Positions 1-7,273 of a stretch of DNA of 9,825 nucleotides are shown one piece after another. The stretch lies in the NCBI GenBank assembly GCA_900544635.1, contig UQVV01000053.1, positions 1 to 9,825 on the forward strand, written 5' to 3'. Below the pieces are notes generated by a model. It saw nothing but the letters and a program-made list of their open reading frames with translations. It did not search any database and was not told the DNA's origin. Position numbers and translations under genes: made by a program. How positions within the stretch are numbered: the stretch's first letter is position 1; every line of letters starts with the position of its first letter. Source of the stretch: an uncultured Cloacibacillus sp. GTDB taxonomy: Bacteria; Synergistota; Synergistia; Synergistales; Synergistaceae.

Positions 1-313
1 CGACCGTGCCGGTAACCGGAAAACGGTTTACATGCACGTTGAAGCCGCTCATGAATATGCCTATCTTGACGGCCTTGCCGGTGTATTCGTGCTCGGACTC
101 CTCTATCTCAACTATCGTGCCGTCGGCTGGGCTCAGGAAGTCCCCGTCGCGCAGCGGACGCTCCGGCTCGCGCTCCGGGTCGCGGAAGAACCAGCATACG
201 AAGGCGAGCGGAACGCAGAGGCATACGCTTATCCACGGGGAGACGTACCACCCCGCCGCCATCATCAGCACGAGCGCCGCTATCGTCGGCCAGCCGTCGC
301 GGGCGAGCTTCAC
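1..313 (-). CDS. psd: Phosphatidylserine decarboxylase proenzyme, N-terminal part (cut by left edge)
   Basis: Psd makes phosphatidylethanolamine by decarboxylating phosphatidylserine at the cytoplasmic membrane, using a pyruvoyl group formed by self-cleavage. The visible 104 residues start at a GTG and contain a hydrophobic hairpin-like stretch (about residues 9-42), then FFRDPER, SPADG and IFMSGFNVHVNR, in the order expected for the small (roughly 200-residue) psd family. The C-terminal cleavage site that supplies the pyruvoyl serine lies off the left edge and cannot be checked. The GTG start is chosen because GGAG (minus strand, 320-323) sits six bases upstream and there is no in-frame ATG nearby. 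The gene begins one base after the gyrA stop, so the ribosome site lies inside gyrA and translation is probably coupled. All six Ile codons in this fragment are ATA, which is notable at this GC content. The family call is confident; an archaetidylserine decarboxylase-type substrate cannot be excluded. Confidence 0.93.
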   Translation of the reverse strand, partial: MKLARDGWPTIAALVLMMAAGWYVSPWISVCLCVPLAFVCWFFRDPEREPERPLRDGDFLSPADGTIVEIEESEHEYTGKAVKIGIFMSGFNVHVNRFPVTGTV

Positions 314-314
314 G

Positions 315-2768
315 CTAGTCTCCGTTCTCGTCCCTGCGGACGATGCTGATGTCGGCGACGGCGTCGCCTTCGTCGAGGCTGACTATCGTGTAGCCGGTCG
401 CGGCGCGGCTGAGCGTCGAAATTTCCTTCGCGCCGATGCGCACCATGCGGCCGCGGCTCGTTATGACTATTATGTCCTCGTCCTCCTGGACGCCCCACGC
501 TCCGACGAGGCTGCCGGTCTTTTCCGAAAGCTTCATCGCGCGCACGCCGTATCCGGCGCGGTGGTGCTGCGTGAATTCGTCGTAGGCAGTGCGCTTGCCT
601 ATTCCCTGCTCGCTTATGAAGAGCACCTCGCGCCCCTCCGCTACCACGTCGCAGCCGACGACGCTGTCGCCCTCGTCAAGCCTGATGCCGCGCACGCCCT
701 GCGCCTGGCGACCGAGCGGGCGGAATTCTTCTTCGTTGACGCGAAGGGTCTGCCCCATCGCCGTCGTGAGCAGCAGGTCGTCGCTGCCGCTCGTCACGCG
801 CACGCGCGCTATATCGTCGTCGTCCGCAATGCTCAGCACGCGGCGGCCCGCCCTTGTGAGCCCTTCGAGTTCCGTAACGGGCAGGCGTTTCGCCGTCCCG
901 AGCTTCGTGACGAAGAATACGAACTTCGCGCCCTCGAGCGCGCTGTCCTTCATGCCGACGACCTTCTCGTCCTTTTCGAGCGTCACTATCGTGCCGATGA
1001 GCTTGCCCTTGCCGGTCTTGGGCTCCGGCAGCGAGAAGCCGCGCACTCCGAAGACGCGCCCGCGGCTCGTGAAGAGATAGAGCGTCTTGTGCGTCGTAGT
1101 CGTCGTTATCATCGATATTTCATCCTCGGCCTTCGTAGCTACCCCCTTGACGCCCTTGCCGCCGCGCTGCTGCACGCGGTAGTCCTGGAGCGGCATACGG
1201 CGGATGTAGCCGTCGCGCGTGAGCGCTACGACGATCTCCTCTTCTGGGATGAGGTCCTCCGCCGCAACCTCTTCGACGTCGTTTTCGATGTCGGTGCGGC
1301 GCTTGTCGCTGTAGGCGGCCTTGACCTCCTGCAGCTCGCTCTTGACGACCGAGTCGAGGACTACGTGGCTCGACAAAATGCTGTGATAGCGCTCGATGTC
1401 CATGAGAAGCTGCGCAAGTTCGTCGTCGAGCTTTTCGCGCTCGAGCCCCGTGAGGCGCTGGAGGCGCATGTCGAGTATCGCCTGCGCCTGGATTTCGGTG
1501 AAGTCAAGCTCTGATACGAGGTTGCTGCGCGCGGTCGCCGCGTCGGACGAGCCTCTGATTATCGCGATGACGCGGTCTATCGCGTCGAGCGCGCGGAGCA
1601 GCCCTTCGACGATGTGCCGCCTGTCCTCGGCCTTGCGAAGGCGGAACTCCGTCCTGCGGCGCACGACCTCGCGGCGGTGGTTGAGGAATATCAGCACCAT
1701 GTCCTTGAGCGGCAGCTCCTTCGTGCCGCCGTCGACGATGGCGAGGTTTATGACGCCGAAGGTCGTCTGCAGCTGCGTGCGCGAATAGAGCTGGCGCAGC
1801 ACGAGGTTCGGGTCCGCGTCGCGCTGCAGCTCGACGACTATGCGCATGCCGTTTCTGTCGGATTCGTCGCGCAGGTCTGAAATTCCGTCGATGATGCCGG
1901 TCTGCGCGCCCTTCGCAATCGTCTCTATGAAGTTGGTCTTGTTGACCATGTAGGGTATTTCGGTGATGAGTATCGCGCGCTTGCCCTTCTTCGGCTCCTC
2001 TATCTCAACGCGGCCGCGGACGATTATCTTTCCGCGCCCCGTGCGGTAGGCATCGATTATGCCGTCGCGCCCGAGGATTATGCCGCCGGTCGGGAAGTCA
2101 GGCCCGGGCATCAGCGTCATCAGCTCGCCGAGCTCGACCTCCGGGTCGTCGAGCACCGCGCAGCATACGTCGATGGCCTCGCCGAGGTTGTGCGGCGGCA
2201 TGTTCGTCGCCATACCGACGGCGATTCCCGTGCTGCCGTTGACGAGAAGGTTAGGGATGCGCGATGGGAGGACGAGCGGCTCCTGCAGAGACTCGTCGAA
2301 GTTCGGTCCCCAGTCTATCGTGTCCTCGTTGATGTCGGCGAGCATCTCCTCGCCGAGCGCGTGGAGCCTCGCTTCCGTGTAACGCATGGCCGCCGGCGGG
2401 TCTCCGTCGATAGAGCCGAAGTTTCCCTGGCCGTCGACGAGCGTGTAGCGCATGCTGAAATCCTGCGAGAGGCGCGCCATCGTGTCGTAAATAGCCACGT
2501 CGCCGTGCGGGTGGTACTTACCCATCGTCTCGCCGACGATACGCGCCGACTTCTTGAACGGCTGGTTGTGGCGCACGCCGAGCTCCATCATAGCGTAGAG
2601 TATGCGGCGCTGCACGGGCTTCAGACCGTCGCGCGCGTCGGGCAGCGCGCGGCCCACGATGACGCTCATCGCGTAGTTGAGATAGCTCTGCTTGATTTCT
2701 TCTTCGAGCGGCAGAGTTATGACTTTGTTTATTTCGAATAAGTTGCTCTGCTTTGAATTGTGGTCCAT
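315..2768 (-). CDS. gyrA: DNA gyrase subunit A
   Basis: This is the DNA breakage-reunion subunit of gyrase (type IIA topoisomerase), which works as A2B2 with GyrB to introduce negative supercoils. The 817-residue product has the family's full length. Landmarks are [15 protein letters not shown] (41-55), the winged-helix/QRDR stretch [12 protein letters not shown] (84-95), [11 protein letters not shown] (114-124) and AAMRYTE with catalytic Tyr130 preceded by Arg129. The C-terminal third shows six beta-pinwheel blades with a GyrA box QQRGGKG in the first; this box marks gyrase rather than topoisomerase IV. The ATG at 2766-2768 is chosen over an in-frame ATG 39 bases upstream because GGAGG (2776-2780) lies seven bases before it and the upstream 13 codons carry no family sequence. 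Position 83 in E. coli numbering (Val91 here) is Val, not the usual Ser/Thr/Ala; Asp95 (E. coli 87) is kept. psd follows after one base. gyrB is not in the window. Confidence 0.98.
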   Translation of the reverse strand: MDHNSKQSNLFEINKVITLPLEEEIKQSYLNYAMSVIVGRALPDARDGLKPVQRRILYAMMELGVRHNQPFKKSARIVGETMGKYHPHGDVAIYDTMARLSQDFSMRYTLVDGQGNFGSIDGDPPAAMRYTEARLHALGEEMLADINEDTIDWGPNFDESLQEPLVLPSRIPNLLVNGSTGIAVGMATNMPPHNLGEAIDVCCAVLDDPEVELGELMTLMPGPDFPTGGIILGRDGIIDAYRTGRGKIIVRGRVEIEEPKKGKRAILITEIPYMVNKTNFIETIAKGAQTGIIDGISDLRDESDRNGMRIVVELQRDADPNLVLRQLYSRTQLQTTFGVINLAIVDGGTKELPLKDMVLIFLNHRREVVRRRTEFRLRKAEDRRHIVEGLLRALDAIDRVIAIIRGSSDAATARSNLVSELDFTEIQAQAILDMRLQRLTGLEREKLDDELAQLLMDIERYHSILSSHVVLDSVVKSELQEVKAAYSDKRRTDIENDVEEVAAEDLIPEEEIVVALTRDGYIRRMPLQDYRVQQRGGKGVKGVATKAEDEISMITTTTTHKTLYLFTSRGRVFGVRGFSLPEPKTGKGKLIGTIVTLEKDEKVVGMKDSALEGAKFVFFVTKLGTAKRLPVTELEGLTRAGRRVLSIADDDDIARVRVTSGSDDLLLTTAMGQTLRVNEEEFRPLGRQAQGVRGIRLDEGDSVVGCDVVAEGREVLFISEQGIGKRTAYDEFTQHHRAGYGVRAMKLSEKTGSLVGAWGVQEDEDIIVITSRGRMVRIGAKEISTLSRAATGYTIVSLDEGDAVADISIVRRDENGD

Positions 2769-2805
2769 CCAATTACCTCCGGGACTCTGATGCGCGGAAC
2801 ATTCC

Positions 2806-2831
2806 AAAAATAAAGCGGCGTCATGCGCCGC
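2806..2831 (-). terminator. Terminator-like hairpin in the gyrA leader (possible attenuator)
   Basis: Read on the minus strand, a perfect six-base stem GCGGCG/CGCCGC with loop CATGA is followed directly by TTTATTTTT, the form of an intrinsic terminator. It ends about 37 bases before the gyrA ATG, and no minus-strand gene lies upstream of it for it to terminate, since glsA runs the other way. It is therefore either part of the gyrA leader, acting as an attenuator or a 5' stabilising hairpin, or a relic of a lost gene. On the plus strand the same stem is followed only by CTTTTAA, a weaker terminator with no obvious client. The structure is directly visible; its role is inference. Confidence 0.55.
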
Positions 2832-2895
2832 CTTTTAATCCAGCTTAGTATATTTTACCATAAAGCGCGCCTCTTTTCGGCGGCGCGCGGGAATT

Positions 2896-2924
2896 TTGGC
2901 GCGCGGCGGCTTCTCTGCTAAAAT
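2896..2924 (+). promoter_or_regulatory. Sigma-70-like promoter of glsA
   Basis: TTGGCG (2896-2901) and TAAAAT (2919-2924) are separated by 17 bases, with four and five matches to the consensus hexamers. Transcription would start near 2931, leaving a leader of about 64 bases before the glsA ATG. A 9-base direct repeat GGCGCGCGG (2882-2890 and 2898-2906, 16 bases apart start to start) overlaps the -35 and could be an operator, though such GC-rich words are common here. A 12-base palindrome CGCCGCGCGGCG (2966-2977) ends just before the ribosome site. Confidence 0.6.
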
Positions 2925-2949
2925 ATCGGAAAAGGCTTCGCGTTTGCAA
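2919..2949 (-). promoter_or_regulatory. Possible gyrA promoter, minus strand
   Basis: On the minus strand TTGCAA (2944-2949) is followed after 18 bases by TATTTT (2920-2925), a moderate sigma-70-like pair (four of six matches each). It would give a leader of about 145 bases that includes the terminator-like hairpin. A closer -10-like pair, TAAAAT/TATACT (2847-2857), also exists but has no recognisable -35, so the true gyrA start site is uncertain. Confidence 0.3.
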
Positions 2950-2994
2950 AAATAAAAAAATCGCCCGCCGCGCGGCGAAGGAGGAACGCATAAA

Positions 2995-3924
2995 ATGCAG
3001 GACTGCGAACTTGATAAAGGACTTCTCGACGAAATTATGGACGTCGCGCGCGTGATGTCCGCGGACGGCAAGCCCGCGGACTATATACCGGAGCTCGCGC
3101 TGACGCCGCCGGAGCTCTTCGCGCTGAGCTGCGCGCCGGCCGGCGGCGAAACGGTAGAGACGGGCGACACTGAGCGCTTCTTCACGATGCAGTCGATCTC
3201 GAAGACGCTCGCGCTCGCCTTCGCGGTCGAGCACTTCGGCGCGGCGAACGTATTCCGCCACGTCGGCATGGAGCCTAGCGCCGACTCGTTCAACTCGCTG
3301 ATGCGCATCGAGATGACCTCGTCGAAGCCGTCGAACCCGTTCATGAACGCCGGGGCCATCGCCGTCTGCTCGCTCATCCACACGGCCTACCGCGAGAGCT
3401 CGGCGGAGCGGCTGTTCGGATTCTTCACGGAGATAACGGGACGCGACGACGGCTTCGACGAAAAGGTCTGCGCGTCGGAGAAGCGCAGCGCCGATCGCAA
3501 CCGCGCGCTCGCCTACTTCATGAAGAGCGTCGGCCTGCTGCACGGCGACGTCGAGGCTATTCTCGACTTCTACTTCAAGCTCTGCAGCATCCGCTGCACG
3601 AGCGGCGGCCTCGCGCAGCTCGGCGCGATGTTCGCCTCGGGCGGCGTTTCGCCCGTTTCGGGACGGCGGCTGATAAAGCGCGAGACGGCGCACATCGTCG
3701 TCGGACTAATGAGCACCTGCGGCCTTTACAACGGCTCGGGCGAGTTCGCCGTGCGCGTCGGCCTTCCCGGCAAGAGCGGCGTCTCCGGCGGAATCCTCGC
3801 CGTCGTGCCGGGGCGCATGGGAATCGGCGTTTTTTCGCCCGCGCTCGACGCGAAGGGCAATTCGCTCGCGGGCATGAAGGCGCTCGAGCTTTTGTCAGAC
3901 AGGCTGAACCTGCGCGGTTTCTAG
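2995..3924 (+). CDS. glsA: Glutaminase (serine-dependent, GlsA family)
   Basis: This enzyme hydrolyses L-glutamine to L-glutamate and ammonia in the cytoplasm. The 309-residue product matches the usual bacterial length (about 305-310) with no signal peptide. The beta-lactamase-like catalytic Ser-x-x-Lys is in FTMQSISK (Ser67, Lys70). Further hallmarks are SNPFMNAGAI (about 112-121), the CGLYNGSGEFA segment carrying a conserved Tyr, GLPGKSGVSGGI (about 253-264) and the C-terminal SPALDAKGNSLAG. The ATG has AGGAGG (2979-2984) ten bases upstream, slightly long but the only good choice. No intrinsic terminator is visible after the stop, so some read-through into the next plus-strand gene is possible. 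In an amino-acid fermenter the likely job is catabolism of glutamine to glutamate; in other bacteria homologues also serve acid resistance through released ammonia. The family call is secure; the physiological role is inferred. Confidence 0.97.
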   Translation: MQDCELDKGLLDEIMDVARVMSADGKPADYIPELALTPPELFALSCAPAGGETVETGDTERFFTMQSISKTLALAFAVEHFGAANVFRHVGMEPSADSFNSLMRIEMTSSKPSNPFMNAGAIAVCSLIHTAYRESSAERLFGFFTEITGRDDGFDEKVCASEKRSADRNRALAYFMKSVGLLHGDVEAILDFYFKLCSIRCTSGGLAQLGAMFASGGVSPVSGRRLIKRETAHIVVGLMSTCGLYNGSGEFAVRVGLPGKSGVSGGILAVVPGRMGIGVFSPALDAKGNSLAGMKALELLSDRLNLRGF

Positions 3925-3937
3925 GACGTTCAGATTC

Positions 3938-3968
3938 TTGCTTCAGACAGCTAACGACATAATATAAT
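3938..3968 (+). promoter_or_regulatory. Promoter of the unrecognised acidic protein gene
   Basis: A perfect TATAAT (3963-3968) is preceded by TTGCTT (3938-3943) with a long 19-base spacer. Transcription would begin near 3975, about 29 bases before the GTG start at 4004. This leaves too little leader for the in-frame ATG at 3983 and so supports the later start. The exact -10 match stands out against the GC-rich surroundings. Confidence 0.55.
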
Positions 3969-4003
3969 CGACGTACACAAGAATGCACGGAAGGATGATC
4001 GCT

Positions 4004-4447
4004 GTGATAGCACCTGCAAAATTCAAAAAAATGTTGGATGAAAACGACGGACGTTTGCCGCTGCTGACGCTTGATGAATTTTTTAAAGATAATACGGAAG
4101 AGGACTCCATCGCGCCGAATCAATGGGAATATGGCCGTCCGACGCTTGCCGAAATATGGAATCTGCTGCGGGAAATAGAGCAGATGCCAAATGTTGCGTG
4201 GGTGCGCGTCGCGCTTCACGACGACACGGAAATTGTACGCGACGGTGGAGACGAAGCGTTAATTCTTGTGGGAGACTCGATCATATTGTGCACGGATATG
4301 GATTCAGGCCGTTTGGAAAAGGCCGTTGACTGCGAATGGCTGTGTTCCGACGGCGTCATAGAACTGAAGCAGGCGCAGATAGAAACTTTCTCATGCGTGC
4401 CGCCAATTCCAGACAATTTCAAGTGTTTGGCAATTGTATGGGACTGA
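4004..4447 (+). CDS. Unrecognised acidic protein, about 147 residues, in low-GC DNA
   Basis: I do not recognise this protein. From the GTG start it has 147 residues, is strongly acidic (about 30 Asp/Glu against about 13 Lys/Arg), has five Cys scattered in the C-terminal half, and has no signal peptide or membrane segment. The N-terminal half has a Trp-rich stretch (NQWEYG, then EIWNLLREIE, then VAWVRV) and the centre looks like alternating beta strands (ALILVGDSIILCT), suggesting a small alpha/beta fold. GTG at 4004 is preferred because AAGGA (3991-3995) lies eight bases upstream; in-frame ATGs at 3983 and 3995 lack a properly spaced site. Sampled rows are about 43-47% GC, against 60-70% in neighbours, with many AAA, GAA, AAT and TTG codons, which suggests transfer. 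Small acidic single genes of this kind are often immunity-type or phage-derived proteins, but nothing here proves that. Confidence 0.75.
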   Translation: MIAPAKFKKMLDENDGRLPLLTLDEFFKDNTEEDSIAPNQWEYGRPTLAEIWNLLREIEQMPNVAWVRVALHDDTEIVRDGGDEALILVGDSIILCTDMDSGRLEKAVDCEWLCSDGVIELKQAQIETFSCVPPIPDNFKCLAIVWD

Positions 4448-4535
4448 GCCGCGGAAGGTGTTGATATGATTTTTTTAGCTGAACCGTACCGCTGCGCCTC
4501 CAACGGCTGAAGCGGAAAGCAGCCGGCCTTATTGT

Positions 4536-4577
4536 AAAAAAATGGCGCGCCGAAATCCTGCCGGCGCGCCGTTTTTT
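4536..4577. terminator. Bidirectional intrinsic terminator between converging genes
   Basis: A perfect nine-base stem GGCGCGCCG/CGGCGCGCC (4544-4552 and 4562-4570) with a nine-base loop is flanked by seven A on the left (4536-4542) and six T on the right (4572-4577). It can therefore end transcription arriving from the plus-strand gene and from the minus-strand glnS operon. It lies 14 bases beyond the glnS stop. The DNA between 4448 and 4535 holds no gene I can support beyond a 14-codon micro-ORF described under findings. Confidence 0.9.
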
Positions 4578-4591
4578 ATACTGAATTTCTG

Positions 4592-6271
4592 TTATCCCTG
4601 CTTCTTCTGCTCCTTGCCCCACGAGTCCTTGAGCGAGACCGTGAGGTTGAAGACGGGCTTTTCGGGCGTCGTCGCCGTGTCGGCGCAGAAATATCCGTGG
4701 CGCAGGAACTGGAACTTGTCGAGCGGCGCGGCCTTCGCGAGCGACGGCTCGACGAGCGCGCCCTCCGCGACGCGCAGCGACTCGGGGTTGAGGTAGTCCT
4801 TGTAGTCCTTGCCCTCCTCCATGTCGTTCATGTTGCGCAGCGTGAAGAGGTTGCCGTAGAGGTTGACCGTCGCGGGAACGGCGTCCCCTGCCCAGACCCA
4901 GTGCAGCGTGCCCTTGACCTTGCGTCCGTCGGGCGCGTCGCCGCCGCGGCTGTCCATGTCGGCCTTGCAGCGTATCTCGGTAATGCGGCCGTTTTCGTCC
5001 TTCACGACGCCGGTGCAGGTCACGAGGTAGGCGTACTTGAGGCGCACTTCCTTGCCCGGCGAGAGGCGGAAGAAGCCCTTGACCGGCTCTTCCATGAAGT
5101 CGCCGCGCTCGATGAATATTTCGCGGCCGATCCTGACCTTGCGGCTGCCCGCGGAGGCGTCCTCGGGGTTGTTCTCCGCGTCGAGCTCGTCTACAAAGCC
5201 CTCGGGCCAGTTCTCGATGACGAGCTTGACCGGGTCGAGCACAGCCATGCCGCGCAGCGCCGTCTTGTTGAGCTCCTCGCGCAGACAGTGCTGGAGCAGC
5301 TCTATCTCGACGAGGCTGTCGGCCTTCGCAACGCCGACCTCGCGGCAGAAGCGGCGTATCGACGAGGCCGTGTAGCCGCGGCGGCGGAAGCCGCAGATGG
5401 TGGGCATGCGCGGGTCGTCCCAGCCGCTGACTATGCCGAGCGTCACGAGCTCGAGCAGCTTGCGCTTGCTCATGACGGTGTATGTGAGGTTGAGGCGCGC
5501 GAACTCGTACTGATGCGGCACGTGCGGCACGTCGACGTTGTCTATGAACCAGTCGTAGAGCGGCCTGTGGTCCTGGAACTCGAGCGTGCATATCGAGTGA
5601 GTGACGCCCTCGATGGCGTCCTCGTAGCCGTGCGCGAAGTCGTACATCGGGTAGACGCACCATTTCGCTCCGGTGCGGTGATGCTCGCGCTTGAGTATTC
5701 TGTAGATGACGGGGTCGCGCATGTTGAGGTTTTTGCTCGCCATGTCTATCTTCGCGCGAAGGACGTGGCTGCCCTCTTCGAACTCGCCGGCGGTCATGCG
5801 CGCGAAGAGGTCGAGGTTCTCCTCGACGCTGCGGTTTCTGTAGGGCGAATCGACGCCGGGCTTCGTCAGCGTGCCGCGGTTCGTGCGGATTTCCTCCGCG
5901 CTCTGGTCGTCGACGTAGGCCTTGCCGGCTTTGATGAGGTCTATCGCCCACTTGTGGAACTGCTCGAAATAATCGGAGGCGTAGCAGAGGTTGGCCCACT
6001 CGAAGCCGAGCCACTTGACGTCCTCCATTATCGACTCGACGTACTCCGTCTCTTCCTTCGCGGGGTTCGTGTCGTCGAAGCGCAGGTTGCAGCGTCCGCC
6101 GAATTCTTTCGCCGTTCCGAAGTTAAGGCATATCGACTTCGCATGTCCGATGTGCAGATAGCCGTTCGGTTCCGGCGGGAAGCGCGTGATGACCTCCTTG
6201 ACGCGCCCGCTCTCGATGTCCGCGGTGATGATCTCTTCGATGAAATTCAGATTCTTGTTCTCCGAAGCCAT
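4592..6271 (-). CDS. glnS: Glutaminyl-tRNA synthetase
   Basis: GlnRS charges tRNA-Gln with glutamine using ATP (class Ic synthetase, cytoplasm). The 559-residue product is close to the E. coli length of about 554. The Rossmann-fold signature is [16 protein letters not shown] with the HIGH motif at residues 40-43, and the KMSKS-type loop is VMSKR (266-270). FDDTNP (65-70) is the usual amino-acid and ATP-site segment, and GWDDPRMPT follows the KMSKS loop as in Gln-specific rather than Glu-specific enzymes. The C-terminal anticodon-binding beta-barrels run from roughly 340 to 545 and look complete. The start is the ATG at 6269-6271, with GGAGG (6280-6284) eight bases upstream; an ATG 36 bases further upstream overlaps ansA and has no such site. 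It is the last gene of the minus-strand operon, 22 bases after ansA. A direct GlnRS means this organism need not rely only on the Glu-tRNA-Gln amidotransferase route. Confidence 0.98.
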   Translation of the reverse strand: MASENKNLNFIEEIITADIESGRVKEVITRFPPEPNGYLHIGHAKSICLNFGTAKEFGGRCNLRFDDTNPAKEETEYVESIMEDVKWLGFEWANLCYASDYFEQFHKWAIDLIKAGKAYVDDQSAEEIRTNRGTLTKPGVDSPYRNRSVEENLDLFARMTAGEFEEGSHVLRAKIDMASKNLNMRDPVIYRILKREHHRTGAKWCVYPMYDFAHGYEDAIEGVTHSICTLEFQDHRPLYDWFIDNVDVPHVPHQYEFARLNLTYTVMSKRKLLELVTLGIVSGWDDPRMPTICGFRRRGYTASSIRRFCREVGVAKADSLVEIELLQHCLREELNKTALRGMAVLDPVKLVIENWPEGFVDELDAENNPEDASAGSRKVRIGREIFIERGDFMEEPVKGFFRLSPGKEVRLKYAYLVTCTGVVKDENGRITEIRCKADMDSRGGDAPDGRKVKGTLHWVWAGDAVPATVNLYGNLFTLRNMNDMEEGKDYKDYLNPESLRVAEGALVEPSLAKAAPLDKFQFLRHGYFCADTATTPEKPVFNLTVSLKDSWGKEQKKQG

Positions 6272-6293
6272 AAGTCCAGCCTCCACCCGTTCG

Positions 6294-7241
6294 TTAAAAT
6301 TTTTCAAGGCAGCGCCCGAGAAGCTCCTCCGGGTGTTCGCCGCCGCTCAATAACGCTAAATATGATAATGTAATAAGGAACTCAAGGGAATAGCTTCCCT
6401 GGCCGAAAACCGTGAAATTTCTCCCCGCGAGCTCCGCCATTCCGACGCCGCCGTAGCGCGACGGATTTTTTTCGCCCCTGGCGCAGGAGCTCGCCGCTAT
6501 TATGACGGGACGCTCCGCGCCTTCGTACGCCGTCTCGAGCTCCCGATGATGCCGCTGAGCCATGTTGCCCGAGCCGTAGCCGCAGAGCACGAGGATTCTC
6601 GCGCAGTGCGGAAAGCCGCCGGAATACGCCGGATGCAGGTAAACGACGGCGAGCTTCCGCGCCGCTTCGCGCGCTTCCGTAATCCGCGCTGGCAGGCCGA
6701 AGCACGGCGAAGCGCCGCAGCCAGTGAGCACGTATGCGCAGAGCGCGCCGGAATCCTCTTTGTGGACGTAAGCGCCGGGGAATTTCTCTCCGGCGAAATA
6801 TATTAAGACGCCGCTCTCCGTTTCGAGCAGCAGCTTCGCCGCGCCGAGCAGGTTGTCAGCGCCGTCGAAGCCCTCCTCGCCCGGCGTTCGCTGGCTGCCC
6901 GTCAGGACGACCGCCGCGCCGCGGACCGTCAGCGAAAGCCACGCGGCGCTGAACGCCATCGTGTCCGTGCCGTGAACGACGAGGAATTTTTTTACGCCCT
7001 CCGCCCGGCCGCGCGCGATTATCCGCGAAAGGGCCAGCCACTCCTCCGGCGACATGTCGGAGCTGTCGACCCCGGCGGAGCCGAAGGCCTCGACCGGCGC
7101 GCACTCGACGCCGCATCCGCGCAGATAGTCGAGCGCCGGGGCGACGACGCTTCTCGCGGCCTCCGCGTCCGGGACGGCCCCGCCGCCTTTGTCGACGGAG
7201 ACGATCGTGCCGCCCGTCGAAATTATCATGACCTTTTCCAA
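6294..7241 (-). CDS. ansA: L-asparaginase, type I (cytoplasmic)
   Basis: The enzyme hydrolyses L-asparagine to L-aspartate and ammonia; some family members also act weakly on glutamine. The 315-residue product (E. coli AnsA is about 338) has the nucleophile motif STGGTI with Thr12, the substrate-binding DSSDM (59-63) followed by SPEEW as in AnsA, and VHGTDTM (89-95) with the second catalytic Thr92-Asp93 pair. VLTGSQ (112-117) and GADNLLGA follow as in the family. There is no signal peptide, so it is the cytoplasmic form. A TTG start at 7239-7241 is chosen because GGAGG (7249-7253) lies seven bases upstream; the alternative is ATG four codons later, which lacks a well-spaced site. The open frame continues upstream into the neighbouring gene but that part has no family sequence. 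It lies 32 bases after the NuoH-like gene and 22 before glnS, so it is probably co-transcribed with both. ansA is my symbol by motif similarity. Confidence 0.93.
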   Translation of the reverse strand: MEKVMIISTGGTIVSVDKGGGAVPDAEAARSVVAPALDYLRGCGVECAPVEAFGSAGVDSSDMSPEEWLALSRIIARGRAEGVKKFLVVHGTDTMAFSAAWLSLTVRGAAVVLTGSQRTPGEEGFDGADNLLGAAKLLLETESGVLIYFAGEKFPGAYVHKEDSGALCAYVLTGCGASPCFGLPARITEAREAARKLAVVYLHPAYSGGFPHCARILVLCGYGSGNMAQRHHRELETAYEGAERPVIIAASSCARGEKNPSRYGGVGMAELAGRNFTVFGQGSYSLEFLITLSYLALLSGGEHPEELLGRCLEKF

Positions 7242-7273
7242 AATTCCGCCTCCCGTTCCAGACGAGCCGCGCG

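Noticed and set aside
6..1514. A 502-codon open frame on the plus strand
   Set aside because: It is the antisense shadow of gyrA in GC-rich DNA: Arg/Ala/Val-rich with no family motifs, while the minus strand has full GyrA signatures.
2845..3693. A 282-codon minus-strand frame opposite glsA
   Set aside because: Arg/Ala/Glu-rich antisense frame; glsA on the plus strand has all catalytic motifs and a clear promoter.
3925..3962. An intrinsic terminator after glsA
   Set aside because: I looked for an inverted repeat plus T-run and found only a TTCAG direct repeat; there is no stem.
4419..6014. A 531-codon minus-strand frame overlapping glnS
   Set aside because: Out-of-frame shadow made mainly of Arg, Ala, Gly and Pro; it shares the strand with glnS but has no motif and no ribosome site.
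6272..6293. A T-box or other leader riboswitch in front of glnS
   Set aside because: Only 22 bases separate glnS from ansA, too short for any such leader, and none is visible upstream of ansA either.
4697..6373. A 558-codon open frame on the plus strand opposite glnS
   Set aside because: Low-complexity shadow of GlnRS (rich in Val, Ala, Leu, Arg); the minus strand carries HIGH and KMSKS motifs.
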